A stretch of DNA of 64,000 nt from Paulinella micropora. Taxonomy: Eukaryota; Cercozoa; Imbricatea; Euglyphida. Below are positions 29,571 to 39,799 of this stretch, piece by piece. The stretch lies in contig BJOX01000012.1 in the NCBI GenBank assembly GCA_009731375.1, forward strand, positions 529,941-593,940, in the 5' to 3' direction. Position 1 is the first letter of the stretch. Each line of letters opens with the position of its first letter. The notes beneath the pieces were generated by a model. It searched no databases. It was not told the DNA's origin and saw only the letters and a program-made list of their open reading frames with translations. The translations under genes were made by a program, and so were the position numbers.

Positions 29571-30277
29571 TTCTTCGTTAGGTAGACTTGGTCTTCCTGA
29601 GTTATCTCCGCTTTGCCCTGTTTAACGCCACGCTGTTTTGTCGGAGATGCAGCGGGAGATGCAGCAGCAGATGCAGCGGGAGAGGAAGTAGCAGAGGACG
29701 AAGTCTTAGAGGAAGAAGAGCTCGAAGAGAACGAAGAGGAAGTAGCAGAAACTTGTACCTGCCTCACCCGCCTGCCCCGAGCTGTCGAAGATGAAGATGA
29801 GAAAGAAGACGAGCTCGAGGACGAAGAGGAAGAACTTGAAGAGCTCGAGGGGGTCGTCGCAGCTGCAGTGGCGATCTCTCTCTGTCGTTTTTGGTTGAAA
29901 TCGAATTTCCACATTTGCGCAATCTGGTCATCCACCTCCATATTGACGGGATCCATGTACTCGGCCAGGTCCTGCTCGTCTTTGGTGAATTCGGTGGTCT
30001 GACCCTCCCAAATTGATGTGGTCAGCAGGGGATCGATCTGCAGGTTGTGCCAATAACTAGATCTCCCGTCAGTCCACTCTGTGGTATCGATACCTCTGAG
30101 CCACGACGCAACATTCAAGAGTATCATGGCACGCCGTTGCTTCTTGAGAAACTCTTCTCGAAACTTCTCCTGTGATATCCACGTAGTCAACAGCTTCGAT
30201 TCCGCAGGTGCCTCCTTATCTCCATTTAGCAACTTAGCCAGCTCTGGGTACGGAACACCGATGAACCTGTCACCGCT
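29571..30277 (-). CDS. Accessory gene, large exon with Ser-rich tail
   Basis: Acceptor TTTGCAG, then SGDRFIGVPYPELAKLLNGD, WISQEKFREEFLKKQRRA, and after residue 140 long Ser tracts with TARGRRVRQVQV and an Ala/Ser/Pro/Lys tail. The exon can end at AAGAA|GTAAGT (29571). It looks like a globular domain followed by a disordered, basic tail. No family was recognised. Confidence 0.6.
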
Positions 30278-30407
30278 CTGCAAAGCAAGCAAAGCATCAA
30301 TTAGCTGCGTGGTAGCACAATTACTTGCGATTTACAATGTACTTTGCGCATCGCAAGTAACTGTGATGAGTTGCGATGCGCAAACATAATCGAGAGAAGG
30401 GAGATAC

Positions 30408-30655
30408 CTTGAGACCCACTCCACGAATTTCTAGAACTTGAAACAATGCATCCCACGCGCGGAGCCGAACTTTACCGAACAGAGTTGCACCCGGTGGCGA
30501 GTAGTTGGACACTTGCAACTCGCCAAACCTGGCCTTGTACTCAAGGCGAATAGTGTACACTTCCCCTCGGACCACTCCGCATGGTCCAGCAGGAATACGA
30601 GGCTCTGGAACCCCGCCAGGAGCCTGTGACGCCGCCGAGTTGTACGTATCTTGTT
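30408..30655 (-). CDS. Accessory gene, exon RGEVYTIRLEY
   Basis: Frame DTYNSAASQAPGGVPEP, VVRGEVYTIRLEYKARFG, then VRLRAWDALFQVLEIRGVG up to AAG|GTATCT. EGKVYHLVLLMEDDGK at 48.93 kb in the second element could be the equivalent (RGEVYTIRLEY versus EGKVYHLVLLM). Confidence 0.55.
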
Positions 30656-30983
30656 AAGCCTGCCAACTGGACACTGCGGTCTTGGTGTCCAGATACTGCT
30701 TCACACCTGCACAGACCAACAATGACGTAATTCGCAGAATAAAATGCGAATCGCAAAACTATTTGTGCTTCGCAACAAAGTTTGCGAATCACAAACAGTT
30801 GCGTAATTCGCAAAATAAAATGAGAATCACAAAAACCATGTGCGATTCGCAAACTTGGTTGCGAATCGCAAACGGTTTCCGTGACTCGCACACTAGGTGC
30901 CAAGCAGCTGAGAGAGAGACAGAGAGAGACACAGAGACACACACACACAGAGAGGAAGAGAGAGAGAGAGAGAGAGAGAAAAC

Positions 30984-31367
30984 CACAGTTCTTGCACACT
31001 TGCTCGTCCAGGGCCAGCATCGAAGGACACAGCGGATTGTCGCAAGCTCGAAGAAGGTGAAACTCTATCTTCTTGCCGGCGTCGTCCACTGTCTTCGGGT
31101 GCCCACACGCGGTGCAAAACAAGGAGGAGAAGGCAATATTCTTCTTCTTGTGCCGGGGGCATTCCCACATCTGTCTTTCTGGCCCGACAGATAGCCCTGC
31201 TTTAAACTTCAGAGCTTTCTCCATGTCCTTTATTTTCCCACCACAGCCAGGCTCCCATGCCTCATCGTCTTCGGAGTCAGGTGCATCTCCTAAGCGGTGG
31301 CGATATTCGCGCAAGGGCTTCTCCAAAAGGGCCAGGCAATCCTTAAGAGGGTGCTTCGCAGTGAACG
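30984..31367 (-). CDS. Accessory gene, cysteine-rich (zinc-ribbon-like) exon
   Basis: Acceptor GTGTGCAG, donor TGTG|GTTTTC. The sequence has an acidic stretch (DAPDSEDDEAWEPG) and then CPRH, CTACG, CDNPLCP and CKNCG: four Cys-containing clusters spaced like paired zinc-binding knuckles. Zinc and nucleic-acid binding are inferred from the spacing only. The acceptor region is tandemly duplicated with a 50-bp period (31363 and 31413). Confidence 0.6.
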
Positions 31368-31436
31368 CTGCACACATGAAACAGGAAAGGCATTTAGATG
31401 TATACGTAGAGCGAACGCTGCACACATGAAACAGGA

Positions 31437-31521
31437 GAGGACTCACCGAACGCACAGGAAGGAAAGTTGTCCATAGTGAAGGCTTGCATAAAAGCCGCCA
31501 GAGCAGATCGAAGATTGCCAT
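31437..31521 (-). CDS. Accessory gene, short exon HGNLRSALAAFMQAF
   Basis: The frame HGNLRSALAAFMQAFTMDNF ends near the donor TTC|GGTGAG. It lies between the zinc-ribbon-like exon and an intron full of the 12-bp palindrome. Boundaries approximate. Confidence 0.4.
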
Positions 31522-31805
31522 GCTTGGCTTCTGAGTTAAGCAGGACTATTTAGGCACCTATAGAGGCAAGCACAAGTAGCTAGCTGTGAAAATTGTGAAT
31601 CACAAAACAGTTTGCGATTCACAACGAATTTGCGAATCGCAAACAATTACGTACTTGACAAAATAAAATGCGAATCACAAAACTGTTTGCGATTCGCAAC
31701 AGAGTTTGTGAATCGCAAACGGTTTGGGTATTTATGTACATTCTGTACGTATGCGTATGTATGCGTATAACGAGGCAGGGAGGCAGACAGGCATATCGAA
31801 GCTGA

Positions 31806-31870
31806 AACCTGAGTTTATCTTTCCTTCACTATCCAGACGGGGGTGAAAAGCCAACACCCAGCATGATTAG
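31806..31870 (-). CDS. Accessory gene, short exon with TPVWI
   Basis: The frame CWLFTPVWIVKE corresponds to GYLLLTPVWIMIDR at 49.23-49.30 and 49.74-49.81 kb in the second CACTA element. A (GA)n run (31880-31934) abuts it, as (CT)n does there. Boundaries approximate. Confidence 0.4.
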
Positions 31871-31876
31871 CATGAG

Positions 31877-31935
<59 letters not shown>

Positions 31936-32194
31936 GCACTCAGAGGCCCTAGGTGAGGTACACCATAACCGAGGATTAGGTGAGTACTGAACAACACCCA
32001 GGAAAAGCTTCAAGTAGTCGGAATTCGCAGAATAATATGCGAATCGCAAAATTGTTTGCGAATCGCAAGAAATGTTTGCGAATCACAAACAATTTTGCGA
32101 TTCGCAAAATAAAATGCGAATCGCAAAACCTGTTTGCGATTCGCAAAATTCTGTTGCGAATCGCAAAAATTCCTTGCGATTCGCAAACATTTCT

Positions 32195-32231
<37 letters not shown>

Positions 32232-32239
32232 TAGGGGTG

Positions 32240-32322
32240 GCCTGTTGTTTGACAGCGCCGACGATGTTGGGGATGATGATGGTGCGGACAGCCGTGGCAA
32301 AGCAGTACCGAAAGTCCTTCTC
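32240..32322 (-). CDS. Accessory gene, exon EKDFRYCFATAVRT
   Basis: Acceptor AAAGCAG, then EKDFRYCFATAVRTIIIPN and GAVKQQ before microsatellite-like sequence. Its donor and phase relative to exon 1 are not certain. Confidence 0.4.
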
Positions 32323-32381
32323 CTGCTTTGACAAGTTTTCCGATTAGCAGTGTCCCTTTGGCCCTCTTGCTCCCTCCCTAT

Positions 32382-32418
<37 letters not shown>

Positions 32419-32419
32419 C

Positions 32420-33047
32420 CATTTGACGGCGTCCTCAAAGGAAATGAGGTCTTCTTCTCCCGCTTTGCCCATGGTTGCGTCCTGTACCACTTTTTCCAGT
32501 CTTCAGGGTCCCTTGAATATGCGGCGGCGAGATCAGTTTCGCAAGCCTTCATCATTTGGTTTCGCAAATCCCTTCTTGCTTTGCCTTGGCCTTGCCTCTT
32601 CTTGCGCTTTCTTTTCCTGCTCTTCTTTCCCATGTCTATCTCTAGCAGTCCTTGCTGAACCAAAGATTTTCTTCTTTCCCGTGGGTCCTCTTCTTCCTGC
32701 TCCTCGCTGTCCTCCGACTCGTCTTCCTCCTCTTCTTCACCGCCACTGCCTTCTTCTTTGCCACCTTTTGGCTTGGACTCCTGAACCTTCTTCTTCGCCA
32801 CCTTGGGCTTGGACTCCTGAACCTTCTTCTTCGTCACCTTGGGTTCTCCTTTTAGAGGTGTCTCCTTCTTCTTTGAATCTTCTTCAGCCTCTTTGTCCTC
32901 TTCATCATCATCATTCCCAGACGACGACGACGCCGAGGGGGACTCGTCAGAACTTTCTGTCTTAAGCTTCTTGGTTGCTGCTTTTCTTTGGGCTCCTTTC
33001 TTTTTGCCAGGGGCTTTGGGTGGGACAGCCTTCTTCTTGGGTGGCAT
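32420..33047 (-). CDS. Accessory gene, first exon (Lys/Glu-rich, nuclear type)
   Basis: The ATG at 33047 gives MPPKKKAVPPKAPGKKKG, followed by acidic and basic tracts, a twice-repeated KKKVQESKPK, the cluster KKSRKRKRKKRQGQGKARR, and DPEDWKKWYRTQPWAKREKK before donor ATG|GTACAG. The Lys/Arg clusters look like nuclear localisation signals, which suits a DNA-binding partner of the transposase. The start is the first ATG in the frame after the intergenic region. Confidence 0.6.
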
Positions 33048-33177
33048 GGACACGTCCACAACACCCTTCGTTGCTCTCAACACCACCGAAAACCGACCGT
33101 TTGAAAAAAGGCGGTTTAAAGCCAAAGTGGTCCACACTGTACTACCTTTTTTGACAGAATCATTATCTGTTGGCACG

Positions 33178-33359
33178 CACTATGGCGGACAGGAATAGGA
33201 AGTTACGGCTCTGTCCGTGTACTGCCTGCAGCGCAGCAGGCATGGTGCAAACAGAGCGCATGATTGAAAGGCGCATGCGAGTGCAACAGAGACCATTACA
33301 GGAACCAGGTTCATAGATATCTTGCTCTATCTCTCTCTCTCTCTTTCTCTCTCTCTCTT

Positions 33360-33410
<51 letters not shown>

Positions 33411-33517
33411 CTCTCTCTCTCTCTCTCACTCTCTCTCACACACACTCTCTCTCTCTTTCTCTCTATTTCTCTGTCTCTCTCTCTTTCTCTTTCTCTCTCT
33501 CTCTCTCTCTCTGTCTG

Positions 33518-33548
<31 letters not shown>

Positions 33549-33595
33549 TTCTCTGTCTCTTGCTCTCTCTCTCTCTCTTTCTCTCTATCTATCTA

Positions 33596-33626
<31 letters not shown>

Positions 33627-34133
33627 TCTTCTTCTTCTTCTTCTTCTTCTTCTTCTTCTTCTTCTTCTTCTTCTTCTTCTTCTTCTTCTTCTTCTTCTTC
33701 TTCTTCTCCTCCTCCTCCTCCTCCCCCTTCTTCTTCTTCTTCTTCTTTTTCTTCTTCTTTCTTCTTCTTTTTCTTTTTCTTTTTCTTCTTCTTTCTTCTT
33801 TCTTCTTCTTCTTCTTCTTCTTCTTCTTCTTCTTCTTCTTCTTCTTCTTCTTCTTCTTCTTCTTCTTCTTCTTCTTCTTCTTCTTCTTCTTCTTCTTCTC
33901 CTCCTCCTCCTCCTCCTCCTTCTCCTCCTCCTCCTTCTTCTTCTTCTTCTTCTTCTTCTTCTTTTCTTCTTTTTCCTCTTCTTTTTCTTCTTTTTCGTCT
34001 TCTTCTTCTTCTTCTTCTTTTCTTCTTTTTCCTCTTCTTTTTCTTCTTTTTCGTCTTCTTCTTCTTCTTCTTCTTCTTCTTCTTCTTCTTCTTCTTCTTC
34101 TTCTTCTTCTTCTTCTTCTTCTTCTTCTTCTTC
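33178..34133. repeat. Region between divergent genes with (CT)n and (CTT)n tracts
   Basis: About 33331-33620 is CT-rich and 33625-34133 CTT-rich. The two CACTA genes diverge across this region, so their promoters should be here or at 34.2-34.8 kb; no promoter motif could be assigned. Confidence 0.8.
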
Positions 34134-34175
34134 TGGTTACTGGAAGGCTAGACAGGAGGTCAAGAATTTGTTGAG

Positions 34176-34335
34176 ACTTACAGCACACAATAAAAAGGGT
34201 ACATCATAAAACTCGGTTGCAGCAGAGGGAAGCGCTGTGGAAAGGGGGTTTCCGCGAAGTCCTAACCCTAGCCCTAACCCTAACCCTAACCCTAACCCTT
34301 CAATTGTGTGCTGTAAGTCCTTTTTATTATGTCAG
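34176..34335. repeat. Interstitial telomeric repeat inside a short inverted repeat
   Basis: (CCCTAA)n at 34261-34299, five to six units with one CCCTAG, is flanked by ACTTACAGCACACAAT and its reverse complement. Confidence 0.75.
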
Positions 34336-34465
34336 CCAGTCGTCGAAGAAAAAACTTCGACTTGAACCCATCGCTTCACTGTTTACGGCGGATGATACTA
34401 GCATGCTGCTTGGACGAAGATGGTCTGATCGGATACTAGTACAAATTCGATCTGTATGATACTAG

Positions 34466-34875
34466 CAGTGGAAGGAAAGTACTCACACCCTATGAAAGCA
34501 TCAGTGCTGTGAGTGCTTTCTTCCCATGGCTCAAGTGCCCCCCAGGCTGGGAAGAAAGAAGAATTAGAAAATTATTTTCAACATGTTCCCTAATTCTCCT
34601 TTCTTCCGTGTTCGAGAAATCCATGCAGCTTGTGATCCGTGATTGCCCTTGCGATTCGCAATTAATTTTGCGATTCGCAATTATTCCTTGCGATTCGCAA
34701 CTATTCCTTGCGATGCAACTATTCCTTGTTTTTGATGAGCGTTATTCAGTACTACTAACTATTCATTGATTCTGAATAACGCTTATCATAAGCAGTTAGT
34801 GTTTGCGATTCTAGCAATGGAAGGAAAGTACTCACACCTTGTTAAAACTATTACTGTGAATACTTTCTTCCCAGT
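34466..34875. repeat. Duplicated hairpin GGAAGGAAAGTACTCACA
   Basis: GGAAGGAAAGTACTCACACC pairs with a downstream GTG/ATACTTTCTTCCCA arm at 34466-34538 and again at 34818-34873. The second copy lies in the first transposase exon. Between them are TTGCGATTCGCAA copies (34640-34715). Confidence 0.6.
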
Positions 34876-35614
34876 GCTCACTGGTGCTGCTTGTCTTGCT
34901 GAACTTGTTGTAGACGCCCTGGGGCGACCACTTCGGCGGGCAAGATTGCAATCGGCTGCTTGCACGATGGAATCCGAGGCAGAGTCTGAAGCAGAGTCTG
35001 GCTCCGAATCCCCAAATCCTAGTAGCGCACGCGCAGTAGACGCAGACGCATCCATTGAGTCGCCACCGACGTCGCAGACGGATGATGACACTGACGAGGA
35101 CATGTACTATGAAAATGCATGGTATGATCAGAGGCTTGATGGCGTGGGTGTGGGCGATGGACCTGGTATGCATATGCCTGCATCGCAAGAGTCTGCGCAA
35201 GACGGGCATGGCCTTCAAGCTTTGCTGTTCGATGATGGAGGAAAGCTGACACGTCGTGCCGTGTTGGACATGCTGACGGAGGTCGCAGCGTTTCATCATG
35301 CATCTCGTCACTTGATGCAGGCAGTGGTTGACATCATCAACCTTGTTGCCATGGATGGCGGGGCCCCAGCTCCGGTCCTGCCGTCCTGGGAGTCGCATGA
35401 CAAGCGAATGCGTAGATCGACACAACATTTAGTCAAGAAATACTTCATCTGTCCGTACAATTGCACCAGTGGCTGCTGGCCTTGGACTGGACGACCTCCG
35501 CGGAGGAGCACTACATGTCCAAACGCATTATTGTAGAACCCGAAAATGTGAAGCAGTACATCCTACGTCACTTTGACGTGGAAGCGTCTCTGGATGCTGT
35601 TTTGTCCCACCCAG
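34817..35614 (+). CDS. Transposase gene, exon a (amino-terminal part)
   Basis: From MEGKYSHLVKTITVN it has an acidic stretch (ESEAESEAESGSESPN), then LTRRAVLDMLTEVAAFHH, CP..C and, in a second frame after about 35463, LHQWLLALDWTTSAEEHY and DVEASLDAVLSHP up to donor CAG|GTCTGG. The frame change needs one base inserted near 35463: either a disabling mutation or a sequence error. The start could also be the MESEAESE Met further in. Confidence 0.5.
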
Positions 35615-35873
35615 GTCTGGTGTTCCTTCAATTACCGTCTTTGTGATCTTTGAATGCCCTTGCGATTCGTAATTGATCTTGCGATTCGCAATTGATGATT
35701 GCTATTCGCAATTGATGATTGCTATTCGCAATTATTTCTGCAACTCGCTATAGTAATTGCGATTCGCAGTTAGTGCTTGCGATTCGCAATTGTTCTTGCA
35801 ATTCGCAATTATTTTTGCGACTCGCTAGTATAGTACTTGCGATTCCCAAGTATTGTTGTGATTGTGTGCGCAG
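35615..35873. repeat. Intron filled with ATTGCGATTCGCAAT copies
   Basis: About ten copies of the palindrome in 259 bp make up most of this transposase intron. Its acceptor GTGCGCAG is itself next to the array. Confidence 0.75.
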
Positions 35874-36775
35874 ATGCAAGAAAGTATGTTCCTACCAATG
35901 GTCCGCCGCACGTTCCGCATGAGTTAAAGGACAGTCCAGCGTGGAGAGAGTTCGTACGGCGACCTGACGTCTTGACGTTAGGTTTATTTTTTGATGGCGT
36001 ACCATGTTTCAGGCTAACTAACACCGCCTACTCCGTGCACCTGGTAACATTAGAAGTAATGAATCTTCCATTTTTCTTGCGTTCGGATCCACGCTTTCAG
36101 ATTTTCACCGACATCATTCCAGGGCCCTCCAAGCCAAAAGTATTGAAGAAGTGGCTGATCCCTCTTCTGGAAGACCTGCAAGGTGGGGCGTACAATCTCT
36201 TGTTTACTGCCGCGGACTACATTGCGCAAGTGCAGCTGCTCTGCCATAAGCAGCTGGGCTACCACGGCTGCTGCAAGTGCGAAATGACAGCGATCAAAGT
36301 GGAGGATTTCTACGACTGGCGCTCATTGCCCAACGCCGACCTGGCGCCCTTAAAAGACGGAGCCAAAGCTATCAGGTACGGGAACAACGCGCTTATATCA
36401 GACACGAAGGAGTACAATGGATTTCGGGATGTTCCTCTTTTTGCACATGTTCAGGAAGACTGTATTGTGCAATCAGTGGAAGATGCACTACACCTGGTGG
36501 AGGGATGTATATACCGGCATTTGTTTCGCCTTCTGAAGGGTGAGAAAGGCGTGGAGAGACCTGGAAGGGGAGCAATGTGGCGGCGGTGGTTAGAAGAACT
36601 GGAGTCCTGGAAGTTGAGGAGGAGGAAGCAAGACATCCTGGATCAGCGTTGGAAGCTTTTTGCGCTGCCACTGGTAGACATGGTGGTGCAACACCCTGTG
36701 CCAAGGGAGGGATATGACAGGGGAGCAGTGGTGATCTCCCTATCTCTCTATGTCTCTCCCTTGCAATACATATTG
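35874..36775 (+). CDS. Transposase gene, exon b: Tnp2 domain
   Basis: This exon carries the Tnp2 signature of CACTA transposases: LTLGLFFDGVPCFR, SVHLVTLEVMNLPFFLRSD, IIPGPSKPKVLKKWLIPLL and YHGCCKCEM, in the order and spacing I know for the tnp2 family (DG-x-P-F, then NLP, then IPGP.xP, then a Cys pair). The Asp of FFDG is the likely first catalytic Asp; the others cannot be placed without an alignment. The frame stays open to 36775; the donor is probably before the CTCTATCTCTC-like end. The phase joins exon a (HP-D-ARKYVPTNG). Confidence 0.75.
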
Positions 36776-36965
36776 TGATTCGCAGGACACGTCTGCGATT
36801 CGCAAGGATGGTTGTGATTCGCAACCATTGTTGCGACTCGCAATTATTGTTGCGAAGTACAAAGTTATTTTCGAACTACATCTTATTTTGCAATTGGCCA
36901 GCATCGGGTTGTTTTGTACACAACAGAACCACATATTTCTTTGTTTCTGTAATGCTCTTTACACT

Positions 36966-37685
36966 GTAGGTACGTTTTCGCATCACAGTGCGGTGAATGG
37001 ATATTTGATGGGATCCTCAAAGGGCAAAAAAAGGAATATGTGGTTCTGTTGTGTACTATCTTTCGCCCGATGGCTGCTCCCGTAGTCACCCCTGCCCTGG
37101 TGACCACCTTGACGCAGCTGGAGAGAAACGTCCAAACCCTGCACAGGCAGCTCATGTCCCCTGTGTCGTCCCCGCTGCAGTTCCGTCGACTCAGCCATAT
37201 TAATTATGGTACAGTGCCTCAAAAAGTTTGGTCCAGTGTTTATCTACTGGACCTTCCGCTCTGAAAGAACTATGGGACAAGCGGTCAAGACGTTGAACCG
37301 ACGAAGCGATGTGGAAGACTGCTTGCAAGAAGTGGTGATGAAAGGTCTGCTGGCGCGCCACATCTTGGGTACCATAACCATGGCACAGGATGTCCTTGTT
37401 CAAATCCAAGCTACCCGCTCTGGCCGTATCCGTGCGGACGCGGGCGATGTCGAGGATAAAGCACCTTCTAGCCACCGAGAGAAGCATATGTCACGTTTGG
37501 GTGCAGCTATGATGTTGCGTAGAGAAAGGCGAGGATGCCGACTAAATTTGGTGAAGTTTCCCAACGGCACCCCTCTAACAATTCCTTTCAAACGACGTCT
37601 GGAACCAACGGAGACTGCGCAGATCAGGTACCCACCGTACAAGCTTCGTTACTTGTTCCTTCCCATGTTGAACGGTCCAGATTGA
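36966..37685 (+). CDS. Transposase gene, exon c: GPV...ER region
   Basis: Frames CGEWIFDGILKGQKKEYVVL, LTQLERNVQTLHRQLMSP, then FGPVFIYWTFRSERTMGQAV and LNRRSDVEDCLQEVVMKGL. The GP-V-x-x-x-W-x-F-x-x-ER pattern followed by a basic segment is the part downstream of Tnp2 in CACTA proteins (DUF4218 type). Two frames join near 37200, so there is either a short intron or a frameshift. Confidence 0.6.
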
Positions 37686-37970
37686 CCATCTACATTGGAA
37701 GGATCTACAATTTTTTGCAAACACAAGAAACGGCTGCGATTCGCAAGTAATCACAACCACTTGCGATTCCATGGGCAGAAGAGCAAATAATTGCAAGTGG
37801 TTGTCATTCCCATGGGCAGAAGAGCATACTAATAGCGTTCCTGAACAAGTGAAACATATATTTCGCATCATGTTTTAACAGCGTTGAGCCTTGTGCTCGT
37901 AATTGAGATGATGTGAAATTTATGTTTGTTTTTTTGCCTTTTTTGTTCTTGTTTGTTTGTGCAACGCTAG

Positions 37971-38412
37971 ACCATTGCTACAAGCATGTGAAAAACCGTG
38001 GTTGCCACAAGAGGAAGAGACGTGGGCAGGCGATGTCTTTACACAATTTGTTTGCGGTGGTCGACGTTTTGTTTGTGAACTTGATCTCTCACCACGGAAG
38101 AAACAGGATATATCTGCTAGTTTTGTTCAGTTAAAGAATGAGCAATACTGTCTTGTACACTACGGGTTGCAACTTGAGGTGTCCGAAGGTGTGGTGCCCA
38201 GGTTTCTACACGTTATGCTGTTCAACACCAAGCAGAAAGGAGTTGTGGGTGTCAGCGCCACTCTTGTTGAACCGACAGCGTCATTAAGGCAGATGTGGAT
38301 CAGAATGGATCAGATCCACTCCTCCGTTCTGGCGTGCAAGAAACCTGTCGGAAAAACTGCTGAACTGCATGCAACCATCCGCGTTGCAGTTCCAGTCTTG
38401 ATTCATTCATAA
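37971..38412 (+). CDS. Transposase gene, last exon
   Basis: Acceptor AACGCTAG, then LLQACEKPWLPQEEETWAGD, VQLKNEQYCLVHYGLQLEV, and a stop at 38412 after VAVPVLIHS. It fits the carboxy-terminal region of a CACTA transposase by position only; I recognise no motif. Confidence 0.5.
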
Positions 38413-38549
38413 ATTAACTTCAAATATATTAATATCTACATGTAGATACCGGAAAAGTCTTTGATGAATTTTAATAAGACAGTGAAAATTTTGAAAAACA
38501 ACATCCTATTGCCATTAGCAATTTCTTGCTAAACGCGAATGTATTATGT

Positions 38550-38938
38550 CTGCGATTCGCAAAACATGTCTGCGATTTGCAGAACAAGTCTGCGATTCAC
38601 AACATTATTTGCGATTCGCAAATAATTTTGCGAATAACAACTTTTATTTTGAGGAGCAACAACCTACATGTATTATGTCTGCGATTCGCAAAACACATCT
38701 GCGATTCGCAAAATCATTTGCGATTCGCAAATAATTGTGCGAATAACAAATTATTTTTGAGAAACGCAAAAAATATCTGCGAAACGCAAAACATATGCTG
38801 CGAATCGCAAAACAAATGTTGCGAATCGCAAAATAAATGTTGCGAATTGCAAAACAGTCTGCGATGCGCAAAATAAATCTGCGATTCGCAAAACAGTCTG
38901 CGATACGCAACTTATTTTGCGACCCTGTCCCCGTAGTG
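38550..38938. repeat. Right subterminal array of TGCGATTCGCAA
   Basis: Some fifteen copies of the palindrome and its variants end in the inverted terminal repeat (38906-38938). Confidence 0.8.
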
Positions 38939-38941
38939 TAA
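38939..38941 (+). other. Right target-site duplication TAA
   Basis: TAA immediately after TAGTG, matching 28131-28133. Confidence 0.65.
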
Positions 38942-39026
38942 TGAACCGGCAAAAAAGAGTGAATTATCCACGGCAAATTATTACTAAAGGTTTTGGCCGG
39001 TCGTTAAGGTGCTCAGTCTGGATAGC

Positions 39027-39113
39027 CCCCCCCCCCCCCCCCCCCCCCCCCNNNNNNNNNNNNNNNNNNNNNNNNNNNNNNNNNNNNNNNNNNNNNNNNN
39101 NNNNNNNNNNNNN
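39027..39113. other. Poly-C run and 62-base gap
   Basis: A C homopolymer of about 25 bases followed by N 39052-39113. Confidence 0.9.
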
Positions 39114-39799
39114 CATGGGTGAGTCTCTTAAACCATAGGAGAGTAAAAGAATGATGCGTCTATACTGGCGCGATGCTGATGATGATCAGCCGGGGCCGGA
39201 TATCCATGATCTGCAGCGGGACTGGGACAATTGAGGCGCAGTAGCGAGCGATGATATCGGGGGGCGATGTCGAGCCGTAGAAAATTAGGTGGCCGGGTAT
39301 GGCATAGCCGAGATGAACCAATGAAGCACCAAATATGCCGTGCCGATATATTAACCACTGAGGGGTTCAATTCGGTGAGAATAATCGTTGACCTGCAGGC
39401 GCAAGAGGCGATCAAGGACTTACATGGACACGCCGGTCATGGCGTAATGATTCCAGGGACGATGACGGTTCAAGTAGGAAAAGCGCTGGGCGGGGGGCGT
39501 GTGAAGCCAATACGATGGGTAAAACCCACTTAAGAGTGAAAGGTGTGGCTACTCCTTGGACTTTGCGTTCTTACCTTTCTGGAAGACGTGCAACGGGAAG
39601 GTTCGCCGGTGATGAGAGTACTTCGAAGACGCTTAAGAACATTGGCGGGAAGCCGACCTTTGTCCTTGATCTTCCTGAAGGGACGCCACTCGATATAGCG
39701 ATGAACGACTTGATCGTTGGTGATGTCGAAGAGGAGGGGCTTCCAAGAGGATAGGGGTTTGTTCCAGCTCTGGACAGTAGCTTTATCCTCCGTGTCTTC
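39114..39799. other. Downstream flank of the Ty3/gypsy element
   Basis: Plus-strand frames such as 39515-39754 (KTLKNIGGKPTFVLDLPEG) read like protein but have no partner I recognise. This is where the 3' LTR of the minus-strand element should be, but no direct repeat of it was found near 45.2 kb. Confidence 0.35.

Larger units (their letters stand above)
28134..38938 (+). mobile_element. Full-length CACTA (EnSpm-type) transposon
   Basis: The right end read inward is CACTACGGGGACAGGG followed by T and CGCAAAATAAGTTGCG. The left end is CACACGTACC followed by the same 16 bases (28144-28159 versus 38906-38921 inverted). The left end therefore lacks one T of CACTA and about 7 bp of spacer. It is flanked by TAA on both sides. 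Inside are a Tnp2-like transposase gene on the plus strand and an accessory multi-exon gene on the minus strand, divergently transcribed from about 33.05-34.8 kb. Subterminal zones and introns are filled with a 12-13 bp palindrome. The 10.8-kb length fits autonomous CACTA elements. Confidence 0.8.

Noticed and set aside
33178-33191. CACTATGGCGGACA, similar to the inward end of the second CACTA element
   Set aside because: Only about 10 bases match, with no subterminal repeats or second end beside it. Probably chance, or at most a relic.
39267-39754. Plus-strand frames downstream of the integrase as host genes
   Set aside because: Two overlapping short frames opposite a decayed retroelement, without recognisable domain.
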